Assembly (NCBI RefSeq): GCF_023053635.1
Contig: NC_086173.1
Coordinates: 145,870,697 to 145,934,696, forward strand
Length of the DNA stretch: 64,000 bases
Reading direction: 5' to 3'
Origin: Elgaria multicarinata webbii
Lineage: Eukaryota; Chordata; Lepidosauria; Squamata; Anguidae
Shown here: piece after piece, positions 1 through 9,756 of the stretch
Numbering within the stretch: the first letter of the stretch is position 1
Layout: the number at the start of each line of letters is the position of its first letter
Notes under the pieces: model-generated
The model's input: the letters and a program-made list of their open reading frames with translations, nothing else
Database searches by the model: none
What the model was told of the DNA's origin: nothing
Made by a program: the position numbers and the translations under genes

Positions 1-315
1 TAGAAGGCTAAACATCCCCTCCGCCAGGGACCACTGCACCATCACTCCAATTAAACTCAGAGCACCCCACTGCCTCTTTACAGTAACTTTTGAAAACAAA
101 ATCAAGAGATTCGATGACAAATTTCATGCCTTAAGTGTGGTTGGGCTCTCTGGCAGCTCCTTATAGTCACATGAAAAGCAAACTCAAATGCTGGGTCCAG
201 CTCCTCGTATTAAGCTGACGCAGCCAAATACTTGTATTCAACGCCAATCCAACTTCCTCCTTACAGCCCGCAGGAATGAACAGACTATTTCAAACGCAGC
301 CTGATATGATCTCAG

Positions 316-390
316 CCAATCCGGGGGGAGAGAGAGAGAGAGATTAAGTCAAACAGTAACACATCCAGGCGGAGAGAGGAAAGCGAAACT
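316..390 (+). promoter_or_regulatory. TRIM-A promoter core: CCAAT box plus perfect ISRE
   Basis: CCAAT lies at 316-320 and GAAAGCGAAACT at 379-390, an exact match to the ISRE consensus GAAANNGAAACT. The B-box exon starts only about 35 bp downstream. The ISRE and the bases just after it resemble the TRIM-B promoter at 9326-9345. Confidence 0.6.
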
Positions 391-422
391 TAACTTCTGG
401 CTCTCTGGAAGAGAGAACCAGA

Positions 423-635
423 GAGAACCAGCATCTGGCAAGGATTGTAGACATTGTCAAATGCCTGAATCTCGATACCCTGGAAGACGGTGGTAGGATG
501 TGTGAGAAACACTCAGAACTTCTCAAAGTCTTCTGTAAAGATGATCAAATCCCCATCTGCCTGGTGTGTGATCTATCCAAGGAGCACCGACATCACACTG
601 TGATTCCTATAGAGGAAGCAGCTCAGGATTACAAG
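423..635 (+). CDS. TRIM-A exon 1, B-box part
   Basis: The frame from 423 reads ENQHLARIVDIVKCLNL, which matches the linker that normally follows a TRIM RING, then the full B-box and the exon-end motif IEEAAQDYK. The donor is AAG|gtagag at 635/636. Translation probably starts at ATG 498. An out-of-frame ATG at 451 opens a 12-codon frame that ends just before it. The RING-coding stretch (about 270 nt in TRIM-C and TRIM-D) is missing. Confidence 0.8.
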
Positions 636-3600
636 GTAGAGTCTTGTCCTCCACTGACAATCAGCATGTGAGATAAGGTGGTGGGGGGAGATGGAGGAAC
701 TTAAAAGGCCTAGCTAGAGCTTGGGTGTGCAGCCTAGAACATATCCCACAATCTTTTGCAAAGCACCAGCATTACATATGCAAGTAGATGAGACTAGTCA
801 ACAAAGAAGCTGGAAACTGCAGCCGTTCCTTGAAAGTATAATTTAGAGCACAGGGATTGTCGTGTTGGGTTCTACGGCACCAGAATTATAAGACACGTTT
901 GGAGACTGGGAAATGCCACAGAAATAAATCACATATAACAATAAAGATTCCTCCTTGTCCCCTGTACAAATCCCCTAAATCCCAGTTCAGTAATTTCTCT
1001 GTTCAAAAGGAACAATTTCAGATGGAACTAAAGACTTGGAAGCAAATGAGAGAAACTCTCCAGGCACTGAAGCTGGCAGAAGAGGGACGAAGCTGGAAAT
1101 CTCTGGTATGTCAGAAGTTCTCAAAGGGTAGATTGGGAGGGCTGCCCATTCCCCCCCCCCCATCTGTCAGGGCTTTGGTCCTTGTAACAGCTGAACGACA
1201 GCATGAATATCCAATGTTGGAGAAGGCTAAATCTGCAGAATTTTATACATGTTAATGGTACAGGAGCTATGCTAGGAAAAAGTATTGGGCGGGGGTAACA
1301 ACCCTAAAAGAGAGAGAGAGAGATCATGTGGCAGTTACTTTACCGCCCATCTTTTTTTTAATCCTTTTATTATTTTCACAAATCATAACTAGAAAAAGGT
1401 AAAGAAAAGAAGGGAAACTTACAACATTGCAAACAACATAAGGACTCGGACCATCCATGCATTTAGAGTTCTAATGCATCATAAAAAGTGACCAATTCTG
1501 AATAAACTTGTTTATAGAGCTTTGTTCTTTATATCTTCTTAAATAAGTCAATTTTATCATATGAACCATGTCCCAGACATTCTGTAACCTATCTTCATTA
1601 GCCAGGATCTTGATCTTCTAGAAAGAAGCTATCAATATTTTACTGACGGTTAAAAGATTAACAATAAGCTCCAAATCAGTTTAAATTTAAGTCTGTAACA
1701 TAGCCAAGTAAAACATACAGTAGATCCATCGATATCATATGTCCAATCATTCCATAAATATTTTGCAAAACCATTATCCCCACTTTGTTTTAATATTGAG
1801 CATTGGAGAGACAAAACCGACAACTGCTTTCACATTAGTTGGAAAGCCAAGAAGGAGCTGAATTCATTCCTGTGGCTGTGGGATCTGCTGCAAGCTCTCT
1901 TTTTATATTATGTCTGTCTTCACCCTCAAGTCATTGTGTGCTGACATAAGGTTGCCCATCACTCCAACCTGCCTCTCTTAGGTAATGAATACAGACAGTC
2001 ACATATTTCAAAGCGAAGCGCATAACACAAAAGGCCCCAGTTATCTAGGAGTGCTTTCAGGTTGCTTTAAAATTGCTTTCCTTTTGGATTAACCCTTTAG
2101 GAATATAGGAAGCTGCCTTACAGAGTCAGACCCTTGGTCCATCTAGCCCAGTATTCTTGTCACTGACTGGCAGCAATGCCTCTTGAGGATTTCAGGCAGG
2201 ATTCATTCTCAGCCTTACCTGGAGATGCTGCGGATTTTACCGGAGATCTTCTGCATGCGAAGTATGAGCTCTAGATTAAACTATGGTCCTTTGGTGATGT
2301 ACAGCTTGAAGTGAGATAATGAACAGATATATTATAGCCTTAAAATCCCTTATTGTGAGAGTAGGGCTTACTTATCTGTGTTAACTGATTTTGTGAACAC
2401 ATCCTAAATATTGGTGCAGGAAATGGTTGCTAAGGAAAAATAGTAGAGCAATCTGGATGTTGCTTCATCCTCACTTGTGATTATGGATATTTATTAGCGT
2501 CAGGAAATGGTTTTCACCACACATCAAGCAGTACTCCCTGGGTCCTTTTGGGCTGCTTGGAACGATTCTATGCATGTTTCTGTTGTGCTACTTAATCTCT
2601 CTTTTTAATCTGTTCATTAAAGGAAAAGTTAGGTAATGAAGGGAAGAACATTGTGTCTGAATTTGAGCAGCTCCATCAGTTTCTAGACGATCAAGAAGAA
2701 CTGTTGCTGGCTAGGCTGGAACAGCTTGAGAAGGATGTGCTAAAGGAGGAGAAGACAATCACTTCCAGGCTCTCAGAGGAGATTTCCAACCTTAGTGACC
2801 TCCTCAGTGAGATAGAAGAGAAGTATAAGCAGCCAGTGAGTGAATTCCTCCAGGTGAGAACATGGATCTTTCCTCTGGGGCAAGTTGTTGGTGTGAAAAT
2901 GCACCTCTGGCCCTCCCAAGTGCTTGTTTGGGGAGATTCAGAGGATGTGCTCTTCTTGAACTCAGGGTTTAACTGGAAAAGTCCTGATCCAGGTCAGACT
3001 GATATAGTCAATCTGTTTTTTTCACTTCCACATGTGGCTTATCTTTCTTTCTTAAATTAGCTGGAGGTAGCTAATCCATGGATAATTCACACAACCTTGG
3101 CAAATCTAAAGTGGACAGAGCTTCCATAATTCAGGGGGTGATGGGTTGCAGGATCTCTTTCTGGGGATCTGACATGGGTTGCAGATCTACTGCCTTTTAG
3201 GAGTACCTCTCCCTTGCATGTTTATGGACAAGGCACATGTTAGCAAAAGCACCATTATGTCTTTAGTGTTCTCTCTTCCAAAGGAAGCTTAGCCCAGATA
3301 CTGCTACCTTGGACCTTCTAAACAGAGAAATGGGGAGCGTGTAACCTAGGGTGCTTCCAGATGGAGTGCTCTTAGCACTGTCCCATCTTTTCTTCCTTAA
3401 TGTTTTTTTTCTGCAGTAATAAAAAAAAGTCAGAAAAAGTGGTAGGGAAACACAGGAGAGTTATGAGTGCAAGACAACATCATCTGGATCCTCCATAAAG
3501 TACCATTTTATGATGTTGCTATAAAAACCTCATTTGCAAGCACCCGCTGTTTGTATGAAGAAGGAAAGCCTTTCATAAGAGGGGTATTTGAGACACCTTG

Positions 3601-6191
3601 GGACCTATATGGTAAGACTCCTCATGTCACCTGGGGTTAAGTATTAAACAGTTTAAGCTCAAAGATTCATGGAAAGATGTGTTGTCTCTCTGCATTCAAA
3701 GCGTCATCTGGAGAGGGCCTGTTAAGAGGGAGTAAGAGCAGGAAACATTTGGAATGATTAGCATGACCTCACTTTCCCTTCTCTCTCCCATCTCTAGGAT
3801 CTCAAAAGCACCTTAAACAGGTATGTGATTTCTCGATGCTCCTTTAACCTTTACTCACAGCCAGCCTAAAGGGGACAGTTTCTTGCTTGAAAGCTAAAGC
3901 TGACATAGGCAACACGTTCTCTCATGTGTTCTGAGTAGGTGCCAGAGATAGATCAGAGTGCTATCGTTTATTTATTTTGCTAGTACTGTTTTTTCCTAGC
4001 TGCTGTTTTTATCTGGTTGAGCTTTTATATTGTATTTTATATTATAGTTTTATACTGTTGTTTTATACTTTGAATGGTTTTAATTTTTGTGAACCGCCCA
4101 GAGAGCTCCAGCTATTGGGCGGTATAGAAATGCAATAAACAAATAAGTACTAGTACCCTTTGGTGCAACTTACCCAAGAACATTTTTGTACCTAACATGA
4201 TCTAACCTGGTTCAGTCTGCATAATATCTCCTCTATTACATCTTTCAAGTAGATAGGGACTTTTCCCACCATGCCCAGGAAAGACTTTTTTCTTCTCCCT
4301 TACTTTTTTGGGCTTAACATCCTGCTTGGAAAAGAAGGGCCACAGTTCAGCGATAGAGCATTTCCTGCAGAAAAGCCCCAGGATCAAGTTCTGGTGGTTG
4401 GGACATGACACGGGTGGGCCAGAGGCAGGGAAGTAGAAAAAAGGACCCTTGTTGCCTGCTCCTCTGGAGGCACTATAGATGGAGAGATATCCACAGTGGG
4501 AAGGGGTGGACCGAAGGGAGTGTCTCCCGCCTTCACTGCCATTCTCTCCGCTCCCCACTCACCCATGGTGGGCCTGTTCAGATAACACACTAAGCCATGG
4601 TTAGGCTGCTAACCCTTTTGCAGCAAATGGTTAGTGAGCATGTTTAAACTATGGTTATGTAGCCCCCATGGTTAGGAATGGTTCACATGACACGCTAAGA
4701 CATAGTTCACACAACACACTAAGCCATAACGTTTAGTTCAAAATGCTTAACCACCATGGTTTAGTGTGTCATCTGAACAGGGTATATATTTGTTTTTTTA
4801 AAAAAACCAAATGTTTATTATTATCTACATAATTTATCTTAATTTGCATAAGTACAGTAGCTGCCCAACTACTATTGATGGCAATGTTACACTTGCGGAA
4901 ACACTGGCTCAATGTTACACTTATGGAATAATCTGGAATGCTTATTCTGGATATGCTTATTCAGGAATGATTAACTCCCACGTGGGGAAAACCTTGGATT
5001 TGATTGAGAAGATCCTTTTCCTCTTCCAGATGTGAAAAACAGAAGAGCCAGCAGACAGTGGAGCATTCTCCTGATCTGGAGAAGAGACTGGATACCTTTT
5101 CTGAGAAAAGCATGCATCTTAAAGAGATCCTAAGGAAATTCAAAGGTATCAAGGCAGAAAAAAGAATATGAGTGTTTCTGGGCTATTGAGAGAAATGGAA
5201 CCATCAGTAATTCCCAAATAGTGGGATGGAACATTTTTGGAATCAGGAGGCCACAGGTAGGTCTATGGTAGAATCATCCAAAGAATCAAGGCAGGAGAGA
5301 CAGAAGAGTTTTTGGCAGATCCACCAGGACTCCTCAGCAGATAAGTTGAGGCGGAAAGAGTTCTTAGAACTTTGAGCATCAATGGCCAAGGCACATCGTC
5401 CTGTGAAATCCAGCTTCCATTTCTCCCCTTTTCTTTCTTTCCTTCCTCTAGCTTCTCTCTCAATTGAGCTGGAAAGCACATCTTTGCTCAAAGAGGAACC
5501 GGGAGTCAGGAAAGGCAGGATGAGGTTGTTTGAGTTGCCTTATGCTGAGGTGGAGAAAAGAGGCAGAAGAGGTCAGTAGTTGCATACATTTTGGTGATGG
5601 CGCAGCAGCGCTTGTTTGCCTTGGGTTTGTTAAAGTGTGCTCCAGCTCTCTCCCTCTTGTGGCATGTATGCCTATGTACACCAGTTGCTGGGGAACATGG
5701 GCAGGAGGGTGCTGTTGCACTCGTGTCCTGTTTATGGGCTTCCCATTGGGGCATCTGGTTGGCCACTGCGTGAACAGAATGCTGGACTAGGTGGAGCCTT
5801 GGTCTGATCCAGCAGGGCTCTTCTGGTGTTCTTTTGTGTTTGGGGTCAGAGGCAGGGGCAGCCCCAGACATTTTGCTTCTTGAAGTGATGACAAAATGCC
5901 CAATTCCATAAGCAGAAGTCAATCAGAGTGGCTGTTGAATCTTGCTTCAGCACTGGTGATGAGACAACATTCTTCTTTGTACTTGAGGGCCACAGGCTAA
6001 GGGCTAAACAACATGCAATGGTAAATATATAGCATGCAGATGGGTCTCACTTTCTTTTTAACTTTCAAATAAGCTCATGGGACCAATCCCACCCAGCTGC
6101 TTCCTCCCCTTAAAATTCCACTCAGCCTTCATGGAAGCTAAAACATGAGAGAAAACTCCATTGATGCCAGTAGAAGTTTTTCTTATTCTAG

Positions 6192-6242
<51 letters not shown>

Positions 6243-7316
6243 TGGGAGGGATTGGGGGTGAGGAACAGTTGAATAGGAAAGTTTAACCCTCTCCTATCCA
6301 TGAACTGATCAGTACCACCACATGTAAGCTCACATGCTTACTTGAAAGCAGTGGAGTCTGGTCCGATTTTAGTGGGGATGTAAATCCATTCTAGGTTTTA
6401 GTCAGAACCAGCCAGAACTGTACAGGAATAATCCAAGGTGCTGAGCCTGTTTTTGGGATACGGTTCGGCACCTTGGATAGTTCCTTTAGAGTTCTGGTTG
6501 GTATGGTCTGAAACCCAGAATGGATTCACAGCCCCACTGAAATCCAAGCCACTAGCCTCTGTTGCTTGAAAGTTTAAACAGTGAGGCTCAACTACATGTG
6601 ACATGTAGTTTAGCCCTAATGTAGGAGGTGCAGGGCAGGCCACAGAGTCCTCCCAATACCCCACTGCCATCCCCAAACACAGAATCTGCTGCCTGAGGCA
6701 GCCGCTGCACTCTACCTAACAGTAGGGCCAGCCCTGATCAGAGATCATCCCTGCAGCAACCAGCTCAGCACTGTAACATGCTCTCTTTCCTCCCGTCCAA
6801 GTGAACGTGACTCTGGATCCAGATACTGCGAACCCGTTCCTCGTCCTCTCAGCAGATCAGAAGAGTGTGAGACTGGGAGACATATGGCAGGATGTACCTG
6901 AAAATCCGGAGAGATTTGACACTTATCCCTGTGTGCTGGGCTGCGAGGGACTCACGTCAGGGAGACACTACTGGGAGGTGGAAGTGGGAAGTGGGAGGTA
7001 CTGGGCTGTTGGCTTTGCCAAAGAATCTGTCAACAGGAAAGGAGAGATCTCCCCTAGCCCCGAGGAGCAGATCTGGGCTCTGCAACAATTTGGGGATCGC
7101 CTTGAGGCTTTAACTTGTCCGGTGACCATCCTGCCCTTGTGCCGCTGCCTCAGGAGAGTTCAGGTATTTCTCGACTACGAAGAAGATCGAGTGGCATTTT
7201 TTGATGCTGATACGTCAGCTTTGATCTACATTTTTTCACCCGCCATTTTCAGTCAGGAGAGGATCTTCCCTTGGCTTTGGGTATGGCCAGGAGCTGAGCT
7301 GAGACTGTACCAATGA
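498..7316 (+). CDS. TRIM-A: RING-less B-box/coiled-coil/PRY-SPRY protein (TRIM7/27/39 type)
   Basis: Seven coding exons join in phase: 498-635, 1010-1105, 2623-2853, 3798-3820, 5030-5145, 5452-5571 and 6802-7316, giving about 412 residues with no internal stop. Order: B-box 2 (residues 2-45; CEKH, then C-x2-C/D and H-x2-H ligands), coiled coil (about 47-200), hinge, then PRY-SPRY (about 242-412) with LDPDTA, NPERFD, WEVEV and LDYE motifs. Family knowledge: TRIM proteins trimerise or dimerise by the coiled coil and bind targets by SPRY; the E3 activity lies in the RING. Here the RING half of exon 1 is absent. The open frame upstream of the B-box runs back only to a stop at 357 and holds no RING cysteines. 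The first in-frame ATG (498) precedes the first B-box cysteine, which leaves no N-terminal extension. It may be a working RING-less regulator or a gene in early decay. The intact long frame favours the first. Confidence 0.82.
636..1009 (+). other. TRIM-A intron 1
   Basis: A short intron between the B-box exon and the 96-nt exon. I see no repeat or other gene in it. Confidence 0.6.
1010..1105 (+). CDS. TRIM-A exon 2 (96 nt, coiled coil)
   Basis: Acceptor aaaag|GAACAATTTCAG and donor CTG|gtatgt. It codes 32 residues beginning EQFQMELKTW, a heptad-rich start of the coiled coil. The 96-nt length equals exon 2 of the other three genes. Confidence 0.85.
1350..1790 (-). mobile_element. L1-type LINE, 3' end, 5'-truncated
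   Basis: Read on the minus strand, a short frame KIKILANEDRLQNVWDMV to NKFIQNWSLF ends in a stop. It is followed by an AT-rich 3' UTR and an A-run at about 1351-1358. This fits the C-terminus and poly(A) tail of an L1 ORF2. The upstream end is vague. Confidence 0.5.
2096..2275 (-). repeat. tRNA-derived SINE (family B)
   Basis: Contains the 'aggaagctgcctta...gagtcagaccc' block and ends in 'cttctgcatgcgaag'. In reverse this is the head of a tRNA-like SINE whose B-box region is best seen in the copies at 12.6 and 52.5 kb. Confidence 0.6.
2623..2853 (+). CDS. TRIM-A exon 3 (231 nt, main coiled coil)
   Basis: It codes 77 residues including VSEFEQLHQFLDDQE and ending EFLQ. Phase 0 at both ends; donor CAG|gtgaga. 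The length is identical to exon 3 in the paralogs. Confidence 0.9.
2854..3797 (+). other. TRIM-A intron 3
   Basis: No repeat family or gene is recognised. It ends in a CT-rich tract before the 23-nt exon. Confidence 0.5.
3798..3820 (+). CDS. TRIM-A exon 4 (23-nt microexon)
   Basis: ctctag|GATCTCAAAAGC...AACAG|gtatgt codes DLKSTLN plus two bases, and joins the next exon in phase 2. A 23-nt exon is the canonical size in this TRIM class. Confidence 0.85.
3960..4147 (+). repeat. L2-type LINE 3' tail
   Basis: AT-rich run ending in 'gaaccgcccagagagctcc', 'ggcggtatagaaatg' and 'caataaacaaataa'. This hairpin-like tail recurs in both orientations through the window and closes the coding L2 fragment at 58.9 kb in diverged form. 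Confidence 0.55.
4573..4782. mobile_element. Foldback MITE (CTGTTCAGATGACAC ends)
   Basis: It begins CTGTTCAGATAACACACTAA and ends in the near reverse complement at 4763-4782. The interior repeats 'aagccatggttag' in both senses. A second copy lies at 22745-22997. Probably a non-autonomous DNA transposon. Confidence 0.6.
5030..5145 (+). CDS. TRIM-A exon 5 (116 nt)
   Basis: Acceptor ttccag|ATGTG and donor AAAG|gtatca. It codes RCEKQKSQQTVEHSPDLEKR and ends LRKFK, the conserved end of the coiled-coil/L2 linker. 116 nt as in TRIM-B and TRIM-D. Confidence 0.87.
5452..5571 (+). CDS. TRIM-A exon 6 (120-nt hinge before SPRY)
   Basis: cctctag|CTTCTCTCTC...AGAG|gtcagt, 120 nt with phase 1 at both ends. 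It starts ASLSIELESTSLLKEEPG. The start resembles TRIM-D exon 6 (DSLHIELQEK), and the length equals TRIM-B exon 6. Confidence 0.65.
5675..5835 (+). repeat. Unclassified SINE-like repeat (family C)
   Basis: Contains 'ccagttgctggggaacatgg', 'gcatctggttggccactg' and 'gatccagcagggctcttct'. Related copies lie at 55010-55140 and 59455-59570. Confidence 0.55.
6194..6240. repeat. (GT)n microsatellite
   Basis: About 23 uninterrupted GT units. Confidence 0.95.
6345..6565. mobile_element. Foldback MITE (family E), copy 1
   Basis: The left arm 'gcagtggagtctg...ttagtggggatgtaaatcc' is matched in reverse complement by 'ggattcacagccccactgaa...gccactagcctctgttgctt'. Other copies lie at 17675-17875 and 25088-25262. 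Confidence 0.6.
6570..6745 (-). repeat. Unclassified interspersed repeat
   Basis: In reverse it reads 'gggctggccctactgttagg', then 'gcctcaggcagcagattctg'. The wording is typical of a reptile interspersed repeat, but I cannot name the family. It lies next to the family E MITE. Confidence 0.35.
6802..7316 (+). CDS. TRIM-A terminal exon, PRY-SPRY (B30.2)
   Basis: Acceptor gtccaag|TG. It codes about 170 residues from VNVTLDPDTANPF to ELRLYQ and a TGA stop at 7314-7316. PRY motifs (LDPDTA, NPERFD, VLGCEGLTSGRHYWEVEV) and SPRY motifs (WAVGFAKESV, IWAL, LDYEEDRVAFFDAD) are all present and undamaged. Confidence 0.95.
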
Positions 7317-7549
7317 GATTTTCTCCCGGTGTATTGAACTAATTGCAGTGAGACTGAATAATATACACACAAAAAAGACTTGTCTGGTCTTGGACGATTG
7401 TAGTTTCTATGATATTGGAAGAATGGTGTTACAGGCTATGTGCTGCTTGCAAGCAGTTATGTTGTCTAAGCTAAGGCAGGGTTGATACCATGTTGTGAAA
7501 TCAATCTGAAATCCTTTTAAGGAAAAAAATTCTGTGCCAAAATTCTGCT

Positions 7550-7555
7550 AATAAA
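7550..7555 (+). terminator. TRIM-A candidate poly(A) signal
   Basis: The first AATAAA lies about 230 bp after the TRIM-A stop. A second AATAAA sits at 7757-7762. Confidence 0.5.
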
Positions 7556-7559
7556 TTGT

Positions 7560-9100
7560 GTTATGTAAATCAGTGGTAAATTAAACTGTATGATAATTTT
7601 AAGGATGGACATTTTGACAACATTTAGCTCTTTTTTTAAAAAAATAGCTAAAGAGATCATATAAATCATGTAAGGTTTGATATTAAAGTAAAACTGCATT
7701 AGATATGGAATCCACTGAAATGAATACTACATCTAGCAGTGATTTTTTTCAGAAAGAATAAATTCTATGAATTAATACAATGTCTGCAAAGAGGAATATT
7801 CTATCTGTATATATATCCTCTGTTTTCATATTTTATTTTAAATTTACAATTTCAGTTTCAGTGGATTTTATAATTTTGGATTTTTCTTTTTTCAAACGGT
7901 ACTGTAGCCACAGCACAGGAGGGGTGGGTGGGTAAATGACAGAAAACTATCAGAGGTGAGCTTGGTACTTCAAACAAATGCAAATAGCTGTAGGGTGGGG
8001 GCAGATAATTATTGGGATTGCAAAAGGTTGGGTGGGAGAGTTTAACCCTTTTCTCCCCTGCTATGGTCCAGAAAAATTCACTTGTCTGAATTTGCTCTTT
8101 CCCTTGAGAGACAATCCCCTTTGGCAGCCACTATTTGTGGTGCTAAAACATGCAGGTTTAATGCAAAGATGCATTTAATATCATGTTGAGTTTGGCCTTG
8201 AATCCTACACAGAAGGCCTTTCTGTGCTTGCCATCTTTATTAAACAGCCCGAAATATAGCAGAAATACATATCCTACTGCATGCCAGGAAAAGTTTCACC
8301 TGCTTCATTTCTGCATGCCAGGTTGCTCTTAAAGGCATAGGAGCAAGGGCAGTTGAAAAAGGTGGCAACCCTCCCTCTCCAAACCCTCCCTCTAGTTCTG
8401 AGAATTGAGAAGATTGACACACAAGGGAAGATTGACACACAAGACTGACATTCAGGGGTAGAGGAAGAGCTCAATGTTCAATTTGTATGGAAATTTAAAC
8501 CATCCTCCCACACACCCCAACAATATTTGCGCAAAAATAACCCTTTTCCTGTTTTTTTCCTGTATAAAAGTACTAGTAGTGACAGCAACCTCACATCCAC
8601 ATCTCCCATCTCTCAACTGCATCATAGGACCTGCCTATATTTATCTGATCAGCATCCAGAGGTGTTGTGGCAGTGGAAGAAAACAACAGCAGGGCTGACA
8701 CCTTTTTAGAAAGACAACCAGCAGTGTTCCAGTGCTACTTAGAAAAGCCTGCTACAGCAGTTTACCAGAGAGGTTCCGGTTGTAACAAAACAAGAAAGAC
8801 TTTTGTGGCAAATTAAAAACTACCAGCTTTAGGCTGCAATCTTTTTTATTCACAAGTAAAGTCTAATGCGCTCACTTGCCGCTTCGAAAGGGTTGGGTTT
8901 CGATCAGCCAGCCAGCACTATTTCCTCGGGCTTAAGTCCAGCTGAGTTCAATGAGTTTACCCCCCAAACACGTGCCTGCAAGATTTGTGCCCAGTTTACA
9001 GGGATGGCAGGTAAGATTGTTGTCAGCTAACATAAAGAAATCGGCTAACTTGCCATTGGGTGCCTTTCACCACAGCTTGACCTGCAGGTTTTTATGAAAT
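7560..9100. other. Spacer between TRIM-A and TRIM-B
   Basis: AT-rich sequence with no supported gene. Around 8925-8970 is a fragment ('aagtccagctgagttcaatg') of a short repeat also seen near 13.4, 33.5, 39.2 and 44.1 kb. Short frames here show no domain. Confidence 0.5.
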
Positions 9101-9104
9101 CGAG

Positions 9105-9215
9105 GATGCAATCCTATGAATGTTTAGACTATATCCTATAACTCCCAGCATGCCACAATCAGCATGCTGGGAGTTGCGGAGTCCCCGCCCCCGTCTAAAC
9201 ATGAAGGATTGCGCC
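9105..9215. repeat. Small foldback repeat upstream of TRIM-B
   Basis: Outer arms 'aatcctatgaatgtttagac' and 'gtctaaacatgaaggattgc' are inverted. The inner stem actcccagcatgc / gcatgctgggagt is perfect over 13 bp. Confidence 0.65.
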
Positions 9216-9267
9216 CTAAGGAAGTTGGCAACCCTTCCTGGAAGTTAGATATTGGCTATTTCTGCAA

Positions 9268-9337
9268 CCAATCAGGAAATGGAGAAGTGAAAAACATTCA
9301 TTTCCTGGCCCAGGCTGATTCGCACGAAAGTGAAACT
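9268..9337 (+). promoter_or_regulatory. TRIM-B promoter core: CCAAT box plus perfect ISRE
   Basis: CCAAT lies at 9268-9272 (aaccaatcagg) and GAAAGTGAAACT at 9326-9337, an exact ISRE. The start codon follows about 135 bp downstream in GC-rich, CpG-containing sequence. Confidence 0.65.
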
Positions 9338-9471
9338 AACTTTTGTTGAGCGTCCTCGTCGCGGTCTGCAAGACTACAGCGCCCCCACCGCCACCTGCCT
9401 GGAGCGTTGGAGAAATCTGGGCTCCGTCGTCGGTGTGTACAAACATCCGCCAAGCTTGCGCTGCCAAGAAC

Positions 9472-9756
9472 ATGGGCGAAGTGGGCGAAGAGCGGTCTTG
9501 TGTTCCGAGTGGCGCCGACAGGCCCCAGGAGAGACGCTGCTGCTGCTGCTCCGGCCAAGCCTTCGAGATGAGCAAAGCGAAATGGCTCTGCAGCCTCCGG
9601 GGATCGGGAAGGGAGGCGATGTGTGCGCAACACCAGGAGCCCCTGAGCGTCTTCTGCCGGGAGGATCGCGCCCTCATCTGCATCGTATGCGACAAATCTA
9701 GGAAGCACAGGACCCACCTGGTGCTGCCCATAGAGGAGGCAGCCCAGGATTACAAG
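9472..9756 (+). CDS. TRIM-B exon 1 (B-box with non-RING N-terminus)
   Basis: 95 codons. The C-terminal half aligns by eye with TRIM-C and TRIM-D exon 1 (QHQEPLSVFCREDRALICIV to IEEAAQDYK). The N-terminal half includes a CTG-repeat-coded CCCC run. Donor AAG|gttagg. Another frame between 9395 and 9475 contains CLERW...CQEH, which might be a decayed RING but is too weak to claim. Confidence 0.8.

Noticed and set aside
5506-5922. Overlapping frames on both strands around the TRIM-A hinge exon
   Set aside because: They fall in a family C repeat and the hinge exon's antisense. No codon signal beyond exon 6.
9395-9480. A decayed RING in another frame of TRIM-B exon 1 (CLERW...CQEH)
   Set aside because: Only a loose resemblance to CLEYF and later RING cysteines. 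Spacing does not fit, and chance is a sufficient explanation in GC-rich DNA.
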